55,557 bases of DNA from Allosalinactinospora lopnorensis (GCF_000981225.1 NZ_LAJC01000035.1:1-55557), one strand, 5' to 3'. Shown: positions 18,928 through 27,069, numbered from the stretch's first letter. Translations and numbers: made by a program. The notes: generated from the sequence alone by a model not told the origin.

Positions 18928-19101
18928 GTGGCTATCCAACGAAGGGACCACGTGGGCATCGTCGTTACTGTCGTCGCCGGCCTGCAAGCCCGCGGCGCGG
19001 AACTCGTGGGTGAGCCGGAGCGCTACGAGGACAACTACCGGCTCTGCTACGTCCGCGGCCCGGAGGGGATCATCGTCGAACCGGCGGAGCAGATCAGCTA
19101 A
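18928..19101 (+). pseudogene. Glyoxalase/VOC family protein, middle deleted
   Basis: The reading frame begins VAIQRRDHVGIVV, the canonical N-terminus of a vicinal-oxygen-chelate protein, and continues without a frame change into VVAGLQARGAELVGE then YRLCYVRGPEGIIVEPAEQ, the canonical C-terminus. Normal members have about 80 more residues between these parts, including half the metal ligands. The junction (GTCGTTACTGTCGTC) lies between short GTCGT repeats, consistent with deletion by microhomology. The 57-residue remnant cannot form the active site. GTG 18928 is the residual start. Confidence 0.75.
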
Positions 19102-19318
19102 CGGTCCGTCGCGGCCGACCTGCGACCAACGGAGCGATCCGACTCGCGTTCCGCACGCGGATCCTCTTGCGGGAGGTCGGTGTGGCGCCCCGCAGCGGCC
19201 GCATGGTTGCTCGAACCGGCCGTCGGAGACGATGAGTTTCCTTCCCACCATCAGTCACCACGTCGAGCGCGCTGGCCCGATGGGACGCTGGGCGGACCAA
19301 GAAAACAACAATGGAGGG

Positions 19319-19822
19319 ATGACCGTGCAACCGAACGAGATCACCGAGGTTCTGAACCGACCGATCAGTCAAGAACTGTTGGCCCGCGACCTGACCCGCT
19401 TGGCCTACGTCGCCAAGGACGGCACACCCCGCAATGTCCCGGTCGGGTTCACCTGGAACGGCTCAGAGATCGTCATGTGCACTGCGAAGAACGCCCCAAA
19501 GCTTCCGGCCCTGCGCAAGAACCCGACGGTTGCCCTGACGATCGACACCGAGGTGCACCCGCCCAAGATCTTGCTCATCCGCGGTCGGGCCGAGCTGGAC
19601 GTCGTCGAGGGCATCCCGGACGAGTATCTCGAGGCGAGCGGCGCCTACGAGATGACGCCCGAGCAACGGGTCGAGTGGGAGGCCGACATCCGCTCGCTCT
19701 ACGACGGCATGGTCCGGATCGTCGTGACCCCGACGTGGGCGAAGCTGATCGACTTCGAGACGACTCTGCCGAGCGCGGTCGAGGAGCTGGCCCGGCGGCG
19801 GGACGAGCGTCAGCGCGCCTGA
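19319..19822 (+). CDS. Pyridoxamine 5'-phosphate oxidase-like (split-barrel FMN/F420) protein
   Basis: 167 aa. Split beta-barrel pattern: LARDLTRLAYVAKDGTPRNVPVGFTWNG, then IVMCTAKNAPKLPALRKNPTVALTID, and KILLIRGRAELDVVEG. The last half is helical with MVRIVVTPTWAKLIDFETTLP. Such actinobacterial proteins bind FMN or F420 and reduce or sequester small molecules; cofactor and substrate are not determinable here. ATG 19319 directly abuts GGAGGG; GTG 19325 in the same frame has GGAGGG at a better 6-nt spacing and may be the true start, shortening the protein by two residues. It stands alone, 322 bp before the DGPF gene. Confidence 0.82.
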   Translation: MTVQPNEITEVLNRPISQELLARDLTRLAYVAKDGTPRNVPVGFTWNGSEIVMCTAKNAPKLPALRKNPTVALTIDTEVHPPKILLIRGRAELDVVEGIPDEYLEASGAYEMTPEQRVEWEADIRSLYDGMVRIVVTPTWAKLIDFETTLPSAVEELARRRDERQRA

Positions 19823-20144
19823 ACACCGCGCGGTCGCCCGCGTTGGGGTGGATCGCCCACGCCTCAAACCCCACCCCGGTGCGCGGACAATGCCTACTTC
19901 CGCCGGCCGCACCGGGTGCCGCTCGAACGGCGGCGATCCGACGCGGCTGGGCCTGGCTCACCAGCGTGCCCTTCGCGCCCCGGACGCGAAGCGGCTTCCT
20001 GTGCCCATCCGTGGCGCCGCGGAGTGCGTGGTGTCATCGAAGCCCGCCAGGAAATGTCGCGGTGGGACGTCGAGAACCCGCGCGCGGCGCCGTCCCCGGG
20101 GTGAACACGGCCACAATGGGCCGTACCGCACCAAGGAGAACACG
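19823..20144. promoter_or_regulatory. Intergenic region before the DGPF/ECF42 pair
   Basis: 322 bp without a credible gene. Carries the ribosome binding site AAGGAGAA (20132-20139) for the DGPF gene. TGTCG occurs at 20055, reminiscent of the TGTCGA -35 reported for ECF42-type promoters, but I could not fit a matching -10 at proper spacing. Confidence 0.35.
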
Positions 20145-20552
20145 ATGGCCAAGTACCTGCTGCTCAAGCACTACCGGGGCGCGCCGGCAGCGGTCAACGA
20201 CGTGCCGATGGACCAGTGGACGCCGGAGGAGATCTCGGCCCACGTGCAGTACATGGATGACTTCGCCGCTCGGCTCGAGGGCACCGGCGAGTTCGTCGAC
20301 AGTCAGGCGCTCTCCCCGGAGGGCACGTTCGTCCGCTACGACGGCGATGGGCGGCCGCCGGTCACCGACGGCCCGTTCGCGGAGACCAAGGACCTGATCG
20401 CCGGCTGGATGGTGATCGACGTCGAGAGCTACGAGCGGGCGCTCGATCTGGCCGGCGAGCTGTCCGCGGCTCCGGGGGCGGGTGGGAAGCCGATCCACGA
20501 ATGGCTCGAGGTGCGCCCGTTCCTGGCCGCGCCCCCCACCATTACGGAGTGA
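20145..20552 (+). CDS. YCII-related DGPF-domain protein
   Basis: 135 aa. The family-naming motif is visible as PPVTDGPFAETKDLIAGWMVID at about residues 66-87, between an N-terminal MAKYLLLKHYRG strand and a C-terminal IHEWLEVRPF strand. The fold is a dimeric ferredoxin-like alpha+beta barrel. DGPF proteins accompany ECF42 sigma factors and are commonly their targets; their chemistry is unproven. ATG 20145 has AAGGAGAA 5 nt upstream. Only 6 bp separate its stop from the sigma-factor start, so the two form an operon. Confidence 0.92.
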   Translation: MAKYLLLKHYRGAPAAVNDVPMDQWTPEEISAHVQYMDDFAARLEGTGEFVDSQALSPEGTFVRYDGDGRPPVTDGPFAETKDLIAGWMVIDVESYERALDLAGELSAAPGAGGKPIHEWLEVRPFLAAPPTITE

Positions 20553-20558
20553 CGCACG

Positions 20559-21704
20559 GTGGACGAGGCCCTGCTCCGGACCCTCACCCCCACCGTGATT
20601 GGCGTCCTCGTCCGCCGCGGAGCCGACTTCGCGGCGGCCGAGGATGCCGTGCAGGACGCCCTGGTCGAGGCCGTGCGCGTGTGGCCGGACGACCCGCCGC
20701 GGGACCCCAAGGGCTGGTTGGTCGCCGTGGCCTGGCGCAAGTTCCTCGACGCCACCCGCGCCGACGCCTCTCGGCGGCACCGCGAGGTACGCGTCGAGGG
20801 CGAGCCCATGCCCGACCCGGGCAAGGTGGTGGACGACACGCTCCAGCTGTACTTCCTGTGCGCGCACCCGTCCCTGACACCGGCCTCGGCCGTCGCGCTC
20901 ACGCTGCGCGCGATCGGCGGCCTGACCACGCGTCAGATCGCGCAGGCCTACCTCGTGCCCGAGGCGACCATGGCCCAGCGGATCAGCCGGGCCAAGCGGA
21001 CCGTCTCGGGTGTCCGGTTCAACCAGCCCGGTGACGTCGCCACGGTGCTGCGCGTGCTCTACCTGGTCTTCAACGAGGGCTACTCCGGTGACGTCGACCT
21101 CGCCGCCGAGGCGATCCGGCTCACCCGCCAGTTGGCGGCCAAGACCAAGCATGAGGAGGTGGCGGGCCTGCTCGCGCTCATGCTGCTCCACCACGCACGG
21201 CGCCCGGCACGGACCCGCACCGACGGCGGCCTCGTGCCTCTCGCCGAGCAGGACCGCAGCCTGTGGGACACCCGCCTGATCGCCGAAGGCGTCGACGTGC
21301 TCCAGGCAGCCCTCACCCGCGACCGATTGGGCGAGTTCCAGGCTCAGGCCGCCATCGCCGCGCTCCACGCCGACGCCCGGACGGCCGAGGAGACCGACTG
21401 GGTGCAGATCGTCGAGTGGTACGACGAACTGGTGCGCCTTACCGACAGCCCGGTGGTCCGCCTCAACCGGGCCGTCGCGGTCGGCGAGGCCGACGGCCCG
21501 CGGGCCGGGCTGGCCGCCCTGGCAGGGCTCGACCCCGCCCTGCCCCGCCACGCCGCCGTCGCGGCGTACCTACACGAGCATGACGGTGACCCAGTGACCG
21601 CAGCACGGCTCTACGCCGAAGCCGCCCGATCGGCGCCCAGCCTTCCCGAACGCGACCACCTCACGCGACGGGCCGCACGGCTCAACGCAGAGCTCCGCCG
21701 TTGA
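20559..21704 (+). CDS. ECF42-type sigma factor with C-terminal TPR extension
   Basis: 381 aa. Sigma-70 region 2 is at about residues 15-75 (AEDAVQDALVEAVRVWP; DPKGWLVAVAWRKFLD). Region 4 is at about 105-155 (LTLRAIGGLTTRQIAQAYLVPEATMAQRISRAKR). The roughly 220-residue extension (LYLVFNEGYSGDVDLAAEAIRLTRQL; NRAVAVGEADGPRAGLAAL) is the helical TPR-like tail that distinguishes ECF42 factors; the tail is required for activity in characterised members, and no anti-sigma factor is expected. None is encoded nearby. GTG 20559 is the start. Together with the upstream DGPF gene this is a standard ECF42 locus, probably positively autoregulated. Confidence 0.92.
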   Translation: MDEALLRTLTPTVIGVLVRRGADFAAAEDAVQDALVEAVRVWPDDPPRDPKGWLVAVAWRKFLDATRADASRRHREVRVEGEPMPDPGKVVDDTLQLYFLCAHPSLTPASAVALTLRAIGGLTTRQIAQAYLVPEATMAQRISRAKRTVSGVRFNQPGDVATVLRVLYLVFNEGYSGDVDLAAEAIRLTRQLAAKTKHEEVAGLLALMLLHHARRPARTRTDGGLVPLAEQDRSLWDTRLIAEGVDVLQAALTRDRLGEFQAQAAIAALHADARTAEETDWVQIVEWYDELVRLTDSPVVRLNRAVAVGEADGPRAGLAALAGLDPALPRHAAVAAYLHEHDGDPVTAARLYAEAARSAPSLPERDHLTRRAARLNAELRR

Positions 21705-21928
21705 GCGGCCGTTCAACCGAAACTCATCAACACACCACAGCAGGATCAGAGGACGTTCCCCAGCCAAACGTTCCCCGAAGCCAACTTCTACCAGCACAAT
21801 CCCGCCTCAGCACCCGTTGATGCGTTACTTCCGAGTCTCCAATGAGCCCGACACAGGACAGTTCGGCGCTTGCCGGTTGTGGAAGGGGGCGCGCGTGTCT
21901 GCGCTGTCTGCCATGAGCAGCTCGGGAT
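21705..21928. other. Target-side flank of the TnpB element
   Basis: About 220 bp between the sigma-factor stop and the element's right-end hairpin. The minus-strand tnpB reading frame continues through it, but this DNA is outside the probable element. No independent gene seen. Confidence 0.4.
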
Positions 21929-23241
21929 TGACATCCTCCTCCTCTTATAAAGAGGGGGATTCCAACCCAGGCGGGTTGGGGTTCACGGACGCTCGACCGC
22001 CGAGGCGGTGTCGTCCCTCCGGCATGTCCTGCCGCGACGTTCATTGAGGCGTTGGTGTCGGCGTTACAGGTGAAGCCGCAGAAGGAGCAGACGAACTCGG
22101 CTTGGCTCTTGCGCGAGTTCTTGTCGATCCATCCGCAGAGGCTGCACCGCAGACTCGTGTAGGCGGGTGGGACGTCCTCTACCCGCCCGGGTGCTTTGTG
22201 TTCGGTGCGGGTGCGGAGCATCCCCCACCCTTGGGCGAGGATCATCCGGTTGAGACCAGCCTTCTGGCCGACGTTGCGCCCAGGTTCTTCGCCGGTGCCC
22301 TTCGCGGACGCCGTCATGTTTTTGATGCGCAGCCCCTCGAACCGGATCACATCAAAGCTGCGGGCGAGACGGGTGGAGGTCTTCTCCACCCAGTCCTTGC
22401 GCCGGTCGGCTTCCCGTCGCTTGAGTCGGTTGGCCTTCGCGTGCTCAGCGGCCTTGCGCGGACTATTCTTGGGGGCTCGGGCCGCACGGCGCTCATGCTT
22501 ACGCCGTTTAGCCAACTCCTTCTTCGAGGACGGCGGGCAGTTCAGCGTCTTTCCGGTGGACAGAGCTGCGGTGATCGCCACACCCCGGTCCACGCCGACC
22601 ACCGAACCATCACCCGGAGCCGGCGTGGGATCGGGAACCACGGCGAAGCTGATGTGCCACTGCCCGTGCCGGTAGGTGACCCGGTACGACTTCGCATCCG
22701 GCAGCCCCCGACGGGTGTTGCGGAACCTCACCCACCCGCATCCGGGCACCTTAACCTGCGCCCACTTCGTGTTCAGCTTCTGAACGACCACGCGACGATG
22801 ATGGACCTGCTTGCCCGTGGCGTTCAGCACCGGCTCACCGTCAGGGGTGAACGCGGGCACGCGTCCGGCGCCGATGACACGGAGCCCCTCGTGGCGGTGC
22901 TTCTTGCGCCGTTTCGGGTACCCGTGGGTGCCGCCCAGGAAGTTGGGCAGAGCTTGGTCGAAATCCCGCAGCGCCTGCTGCTGAATCTCGGCGTTGCCGG
23001 AGGCCACCCACGCGAAGTAGTCAGCCTCCTCAGGAGACATTCCGGTGGTGGCGGTGCGGCGCACTTCGGTGAGCAACGCTGCCATGCCGACGTATCGGGG
23101 CGGGCGTGCGGCACGGGCGCCGCCCTTGCGGTAGGTGTCGGTGACCCTCCATGCCAGATTCCAGGCGTGCCGCGCCTGCGCGCAGTGCTCAAACAGTTGA
23201 GCTTCCCGCTCGCGGGTGGGGCGCAGCCCAAACCGAGACAT
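21727..23241 (-). CDS. tnpB: TnpB (IS200/IS605-type RNA-guided nuclease / OrfB)
   Basis: 504 aa. The RuvC-like catalytic triad is intact: Asp in VVGVDRGVAITAALS, Glu in IRFEGLRIKNM, Asp in CNADTNASMNVAAGH. The zinc finger is present (CSLCGW ... CSFCGF), as is the N-terminal HTH/WED part (LRPTREREAQLFEHCAQARHAWNLA). TnpB proteins are omega-RNA-guided DNA nucleases; no TnpA transposase is present, so this is an orphan (IS1341-like) element. Family proteins normally end near residue 420-440. Here the frame runs through the right-end hairpin (encoding VGIPLFIRGGGCQ) and about 67 codons of flanking DNA, so the last residues are probably host sequence. ATG 23241 is inside an inverted repeat shared with the divergent RHH gene. 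Confidence 0.93.
   Translation of the reverse strand: MSRFGLRPTREREAQLFEHCAQARHAWNLAWRVTDTYRKGGARAARPPRYVGMAALLTEVRRTATTGMSPEEADYFAWVASGNAEIQQQALRDFDQALPNFLGGTHGYPKRRKKHRHEGLRVIGAGRVPAFTPDGEPVLNATGKQVHHRRVVVQKLNTKWAQVKVPGCGWVRFRNTRRGLPDAKSYRVTYRHGQWHISFAVVPDPTPAPGDGSVVGVDRGVAITAALSTGKTLNCPPSSKKELAKRRKHERRAARAPKNSPRKAAEHAKANRLKRREADRRKDWVEKTSTRLARSFDVIRFEGLRIKNMTASAKGTGEEPGRNVGQKAGLNRMILAQGWGMLRTRTEHKAPGRVEDVPPAYTSLRCSLCGWIDKNSRKSQAEFVCSFCGFTCNADTNASMNVAAGHAGGTTPPRRSSVREPQPAWVGIPLFIRGGGCQSRAAHGRQRRHARPLPQPASAELSCVGLIGDSEVTHQRVLRRDCAGRSWLRGTFGWGTSSDPAVVC
21929..21959. mobile_element. Right end of TnpB element / presumed omega-RNA 3' boundary
   Basis: On the tnpB strand the DNA reads a hairpin (stem 21951-21959 with 21939-21947, loop TAT) followed by GGATGTCAA ending at 21929. 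This is the usual right-end structure of orphan TnpB elements. If so, the bases directly beyond 21929 on the minus strand would be the guide segment. Confidence 0.65.
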
Positions 23242-23283
23242 GCCGTCATTCTACCATCATATTGCCGGTATTATGACGGCATG
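23239..23283. promoter_or_regulatory. Inverted repeat spanning both start codons of tnpB and the RHH gene
   Basis: CATGCCGTCAT (23239-23249) and ATGACGGCATG (23273-23283) are perfect 11-bp arms around a 23-bp AT-rich spacer. Each arm contains one start codon of the divergent pair. It is a natural operator for a ribbon-helix-helix dimer pair and would shut both genes. Confidence 0.75.
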
Positions 23284-23448
23284 CAGAAGATCACGCTCAG
23301 GCTTTCCGACGAGTTGAACGACAAGCTCAAAGCGGCAGCCGCAGCCGACGACCGGTCCGTGAACTCCTACCTGGTCGCACTGGTTCGCAGCGCCGTAGAC
23401 GGTGGTGAGACGACGAACCGCCCCGGGGGCGGTTTGTCTACCTCTTAA
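23281..23448 (+). CDS. Small Arc/HicB-like ribbon-helix-helix regulator
   Basis: 55 aa. MQKITLRLSDELNDKLKAAAAADDRSVNSYLVALVRSAVDGG is a textbook ribbon-helix-helix DNA-binding domain: one beta strand (KITLRLS), helix A (DELNDKLKAAAAADD) and helix B after the S-V-N-S-Y turn. It is divergent from tnpB with 39 bp between starts, and an inverted repeat covers both starts. Likely represses itself and tnpB (inference). The coding sequence ends inside a T-rich hairpin at 23416-23434. Confidence 0.85.
   Translation: MQKITLRLSDELNDKLKAAAAADDRSVNSYLVALVRSAVDGGETTNRPGGGLSTS
23416..23434. terminator. Hairpin overlapping the 3' end of the RHH gene
   Basis: AACCGCCC (23416-23423) pairs with GGGCGGTT (23427-23434), loop CGG, followed by T-rich TTGTCT. 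An intrinsic terminator, or the left-end secondary structure of the element. Confidence 0.6.
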
Positions 23449-23511
23449 CCGCTACGCGGCGGACCGCATTCACCCCCGACCTGAAGGCCGAGGCCCCCCG
23501 CGGAAACCCAG

Positions 23512-23706
23512 ATGGCCACGCTTCCCGAGGCCCGCGGGAAGGGCGCGGCCCGCGGTGTGATCGCCGCGCTGGCCGCCTGGGCCGGCGCGCACGCGGCCGA
23601 CCGGATGTATCTCCAGGTGGAGCGGGACAACATCCCGGCTCTCCGGCTGTACGGGCGGGCGGGGTTCAGCGAAATATGCGGTTACCACTACCGCACCGCG
23701 GAGTGA
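23512..23706 (+). pseudogene. C-terminal fragment of a GNAT acetyltransferase
   Basis: The frame reads MATLPEARGKGAARGVIAAL, the acetyl-CoA pyrophosphate-binding motif of GNAT enzymes, then VERDNIPALRLYGRAGF, the C-terminal substrate-side motif. The first half of a GNAT fold is missing: an in-frame stop lies near 23479 and the TnpB element's RHH gene sits directly upstream. It is probably a gene cut by insertion of that element. Confidence 0.7.
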
Positions 23707-23768
23707 GCCTCCGGCTCTGCCTCCGTTCGGATACGGTCACGGCCGTTCACTGCCGCCGACGGTGCGGC

Positions 23769-24395
23769 CTACTCGCCGTTCCAGCCGAACCAGTCCTCGA
23801 GGCGCAGCTTGTAACGCACCTTCAGCGCACCGCCCTTGACCTTGCCGGTGACACGGAAGTGCGGAGCCGGCGGCGCGGGGATCTCCGGAACGCGGCTGTC
23901 CACGCTGCCGAACCATGAGGTGTCGACGCTGATCTCAGCCGTGCCTCCCTCAGGGAGGATGAGCTTGGCGTCGCCCCAGGAGGCCACCACCTCAATCTCG
24001 ACGAAATCACTCAGCAGCGTGGCCTGCCGGAAATCCAGCCGGGTGTCGCCGTAGGGGTTGGTGACCTCGATCCGGCTGGGCACCCGCCACCTACCGCGTC
24101 GGGTGATGGTTCCCGCCTTGGCTCTGAGCAGCAGAGGGTGCTCGGCTCCGGGCCGGCTCACCGAGACAGGAACGGATGGCGACAGCGATGACGCTGCCGA
24201 CCGGTGCACGGGCAGGTCGGCGGTAAGCGGTTCGAGGTCGGCGTAGGTGCGGGCCCGATACCCCAGCTCAAGCCGCTCTTCCAACTCTTCGAGGGTGATG
24301 CGCCCCTCGCCCGCGGCGTCGCGCAGGATTCCCGCCACCCGGTCACGGTCGGCGTCCGATATCCGCATCCGGCGGCTCGCCTCGTCTGGGCTCAC
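23769..24395 (-). CDS. DUF1707 SHOCT-like protein with LiaF-type C-terminal domain
   Basis: 208 aa. The N-terminus carries the DUF1707 signature MRISDADRDRVAGILRDA, EGRITLEELEERL and YRARTYADLEPLTADLP. After a Ser/Pro linker the C-terminal half is a beta-helix-like domain (IEVTNPYGDTRLDFRQA, VEIEVVASWGDAKLILPEG, WFGSVDSRVPE) resembling the cell-wall-stress LiaF C-terminus. No transmembrane segment, so cytosolic or membrane-peripheral. Function not established in this family. GTG 24395 has GGAAGAG upstream; ATG 24368 within the DUF1707 motif is less likely. Confidence 0.85.
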   Translation of the reverse strand: MSPDEASRRMRISDADRDRVAGILRDAAGEGRITLEELEERLELGYRARTYADLEPLTADLPVHRSAASSLSPSVPVSVSRPGAEHPLLLRAKAGTITRRGRWRVPSRIEVTNPYGDTRLDFRQATLLSDFVEIEVVASWGDAKLILPEGGTAEISVDTSWFGSVDSRVPEIPAPPAPHFRVTGKVKGGALKVRYKLRLEDWFGWNGE

Positions 24396-24530
24396 GTCTC
24401 TTCCGTTTCCGGTCAGTATGCTCCTTATTCATCGTAGTTGCGCAGTCCTTTCCCGGGCACCCGAACTCGACCCGGAACTCCCCGGGCATGTCCGACCCCG
24501 GTGCTAGAGTCATCGCCCGTTGACGCGCAA

Positions 24531-24578
24531 GCTGAAAACCTCTTCGAATTCTGCGTCCAATGGGGAATTCGTTTCAGC
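24531..24578. ncRNA. Candidate structured RNA element
   Basis: GCTGAAA (24531-24537) pairs with TTTCAGC (24572-24578), and inside it CGAATTC (24545-24551) pairs with GAATTCG (24565-24571); a 7-nt bulge sits on one side and the terminal loop is 13 nt. Strong terminator-like hairpins follow 70-120 nt further on. A small RNA is possible; there is no homology evidence. Confidence 0.3.
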
Positions 24579-24650
24579 GGAGCGTGGGTACTGCAACGGT
24601 GTGGCCATCCTGGAGAGCGGGTCCGCACCGGGTCCGGCCGCAGGGCGGTT

Positions 24651-24691
24651 GAGGCCCCTGCCGGGGTAGGACGGGCTCCGGCAGGGACCTC
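24651..24691 (-). terminator. Probable terminator of the 24787-25065 gene
   Basis: GAGGCCCCTGCCGG (24651-24664) pairs with CCGGCAGGGACCTC (24678-24691) with a single mismatch and a 13-nt loop, about 95 nt past the minus-strand stop. A second hairpin (24732-24751) lies nearer the stop. Confidence 0.55.
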
Positions 24692-24786
24692 AGCCGCTTG
24701 TGCTCCCACGCGCATGCTCAGCGACCAGAGCGCGCCGGCGCCTTCCGGCGCCCTCGGCCGGCGACTGAGGCGTCCCTGCCGGCCCG

Positions 24787-25065
24787 TTACGACTCCATCC
24801 GCTGGTCGAGCCCGTCGATACGCACCTCGTCGGCTTCGGCGAGGGGCCGCTTCACCTCCAGATCGGTGACGACCATGGAGGGGAGCAGCAGCGGAGGCGG
24901 GAAGTCCGGGGTGAACGTGAGCGGGATCCCGAGGATCCGGGCTTTCATGTGTGTCACGTGCAGGACGACATCGCCGGACATCGTCATGTCGGGGAGCCCC
25001 AGTGTGGTCGTGGCGCCGCCGCGCTGGTACCACTGTTCGGCCCCGGTGAACTCGGACTCGTCCAT
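24787..25065 (-). CDS. Small conserved-looking hypothetical protein
   Basis: 92 aa, no signal peptide. A short beta-rich domain: MSGDVVLHVTHMKARILGIPLTFTPDFPPPLLLPSMVVTDLEVKRP. The arrangement of strand, hydrophobic loop and PPPLLLP looks like a real folded domain, and third-position GC is high, so I consider it a gene; I do not recognise the family. It is transcribed divergently from the GMC oxidoreductase and shares with it a promoter region containing the ATTGTAA-N7-CATTG motif, so it may belong to the same regulon, perhaps binding the same lipid substrate (speculation). Confidence 0.6.
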   Translation of the reverse strand: MDESEFTGAEQWYQRGGATTTLGLPDMTMSGDVVLHVTHMKARILGIPLTFTPDFPPPLLLPSMVVTDLEVKRPLAEADEVRIDGLDQRMES

Positions 25066-25085
25066 GGACCACTATTACTCGGCAG

Positions 25086-25104
25086 CAATGAGGAACATTA
25101 CAAT
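25086..25104. promoter_or_regulatory. Putative MerR operator and GMC promoter
   Basis: CAATG-N7-TTACAAT (the reverse reads ATTGTAA-N7-CATTG). On the plus strand it lies between TTACTC (25075-25080) and TACAAT (25099-25104), an 18-bp spacer as MerR-type activators prefer. The same motif recurs at 28993-29011. Confidence 0.6.
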
Positions 25105-25194
25105 AACCAATGTCACACTTCCAAGTGGCGAACCGCACACGGGCGGTCACCTACCGCTCGCACCCTCATTGCCGAAATCACTGGAGGCGTGTCC

Positions 25195-27056
25195 GTGGGC
25201 ACTGAAAACGCGCACCCGCAGCCCCCCGCAGAGGAGCTCTCCGACTCCGGCGGCCGCGGAGCCGGGGAAGCCGACACGAACGGCGTCTTCGACTACGACG
25301 TCATCGTCGTCGGGTCCGGCTTCGGCGGCTCGGTGAGCGCCCTCCGGCTCACCGAGAAGGGCTACCGGGTCGGGATCCTCGAAGCCGGCCGCCGTTACAC
25401 CCCGGACACGCTGCCGAAGAACTCATGGGACCTGAAGAACTTCCTCTGGCTCCCGCCATGGGCATGTACGGCATCCAGCGCATCCACCTGCTGCGCGACG
25501 TCATGATCCTGGCCGGTGCGGGAGTCGGCGGCGGCTCCCTGAACTACGCCAACACCCTCTACGAGCCTCTGGAGGACTTCTTCGACGATCCGCAGTGGCG
25601 CGACATAACGGACTGGCGCTCCGAACTGGCCGCGTACTACGACCAGGCGCGGCGGATGCTGGGCGTTCGCACGAACCCGACCATGACCCCCTCCGACGAC
25701 CACCTCAAGAAGGTCGCCGAGGACATGGGGGTGGGCGGCACCTTCCGGCTCGCTCCGGTCGGCGTCTTCTTCGGCGACGGGAACGACGGCGCAGGGGAGT
25801 GCCGCGGCGCTCCCGGCAAGCGGGCCGGCGACCCCTACTTCGGCGGGGCCGGGCCGAGCCGGCGCGCCTGCACCGAGTGCGGCGAGTGCATGACCGGCTG
25901 CCGGCACGGCGCCAAGAACACCCTCACCGAGAACTACCTGTACTTCGCCGAGCGGAACGGCGCCCGCATCCACCCGATGACGACCGTGGCACGGCTGCGC
26001 CCGCGCCCGGACGGCGAGGGCGGCGGATACGCGGTGGACACGCTCGCCACGGGCGCCCGGAGGCGGCAGAGGAGCGCCCGGACGTTCACCGCGCGCGAGG
26101 TAGTGGTGGCGGCCGGGGCCTACGGCACGCAGCGCCTGCTGCACTCCATGCGCGATCAGGGGCTGCTCCCCCGCGTCTCCGAGCGTCTCGGAACGCTCAC
26201 CCGCACCAACTCCGAGTCACTCGCCGGGGCGATGACCCGCGGCGTCCCCCCTCCGGAGGACTTCTCCCAGGGCGTGGCGATCACCTCGTCCATGCACCCC
26301 GACCCACACACCCACGTGGAGCCAGTCCGCTACGGCAAGGGGTCCAACTCGATGGGGCTGCTGGCCACCATCCAGGTCCCCGGCGGCGGGCGCCTCCCCC
26401 GCTGGTTGCGGTTCCTGGGGCTGGCGGCGCGGCACCCCTACGTCTTCGCGCGCAGCCTGTCGGTGCGCCGCTTCTCGGAGCGCACCATCATCGGGCTGGT
26501 CATGCAGTCGCTGGACAACTCACTGACCACCTACACCAGACGCGCCCTGTTCGGCGGGCGGAAGCTGACCTCGCGCCAAGGGCACGGCCGGCCCAACCCC
26601 ACCTACATCCCGCAGGGCGAGGAGGTCATGAGCCGGCTGGCCGACGAGATCGGCGGTTTCCCGGGAAGCACCGTGGGCGAGGTGCTCAACATCCCGTTGA
26701 CCGCGCACTTCCTCGGGGGCTGCCCGATCGGCACGAGCGCCGAGAATGGTGTGGTGGACCCCTACCATCGGCTGTTCGGACACCCCGGGGTGCATGTCGT
26801 CGACGGGGCCGCGGTCACCGCGAACCTCGGAGTCAACCCCTCGCTGACCATCACCGCGCAGGCCGAGAGGGCCATGTCGTTCTGGCCGAACAAGGGTGAG
26901 CGGGATCCCCGGCCGGCTCCCGGCGCCGACTACCGGCGCATCGAGCCGGTCTTCCCGCACCGTCCCGCTGTGCCCGCGGGGGCTTTCGCCGAGCTGCGCT
27001 TCGGCAGGCCCGCCCGTGGACGCGCCGCCCCTTCCCGTACCACCGAGCCCGGATGA
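25195..27056 (+). pseudogene. ChoD-like GMC oxidoreductase, one frameshift
   Basis: N-terminal FAD motif DVIVVGSGFGGSVSALRLTEKG is read in one frame up to NFLWLP; the rest (MGMYGIQRIHLLRDVMILAG, GAGVGGGSLNYAN) is in another. Loss of one base in the CCCGCC stretch at 25451-25456 explains it, and restoring it gives an unbroken roughly 620-aa protein. The Cys-rich segment CTECGECMTGCRHGAKNTL, characteristic of mycobacterial ChoD-like enzymes, is present, as is the C-terminal FAD/substrate part (HFLGGCPIG; VVDGAAVTANLGVNPSLTI). Such enzymes oxidise sterols or related alcohols with FAD. The start is GTG 25195, where TGGAGG is at proper spacing. First gene of an operon with the hydrolase (13-bp gap). 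Confidence 0.87.
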
Positions 27057-27069
27057 GGACCCTTCCCCC

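Larger units (their letters stand above)
24396..24786. other. 391-bp intergenic region with several hairpins
   Basis: No credible gene. It contains the bulged stem-loop at 24531-24578 preceded by a possible -10 (TAGAGT, 24505-24510), the imperfect 14-bp hairpin at 24651-24691, and GCGCCGG/CCGGCGC (24732-24751). Could hold a small RNA plus terminators for the minus-strand gene at 24787. Confidence 0.45.

Noticed and set aside
24531-24560. tRNA-like T-loop (TTCGAATTC)
   Set aside because: No acceptor stem, anticodon arm or CCA context; better explained as a bulged hairpin.
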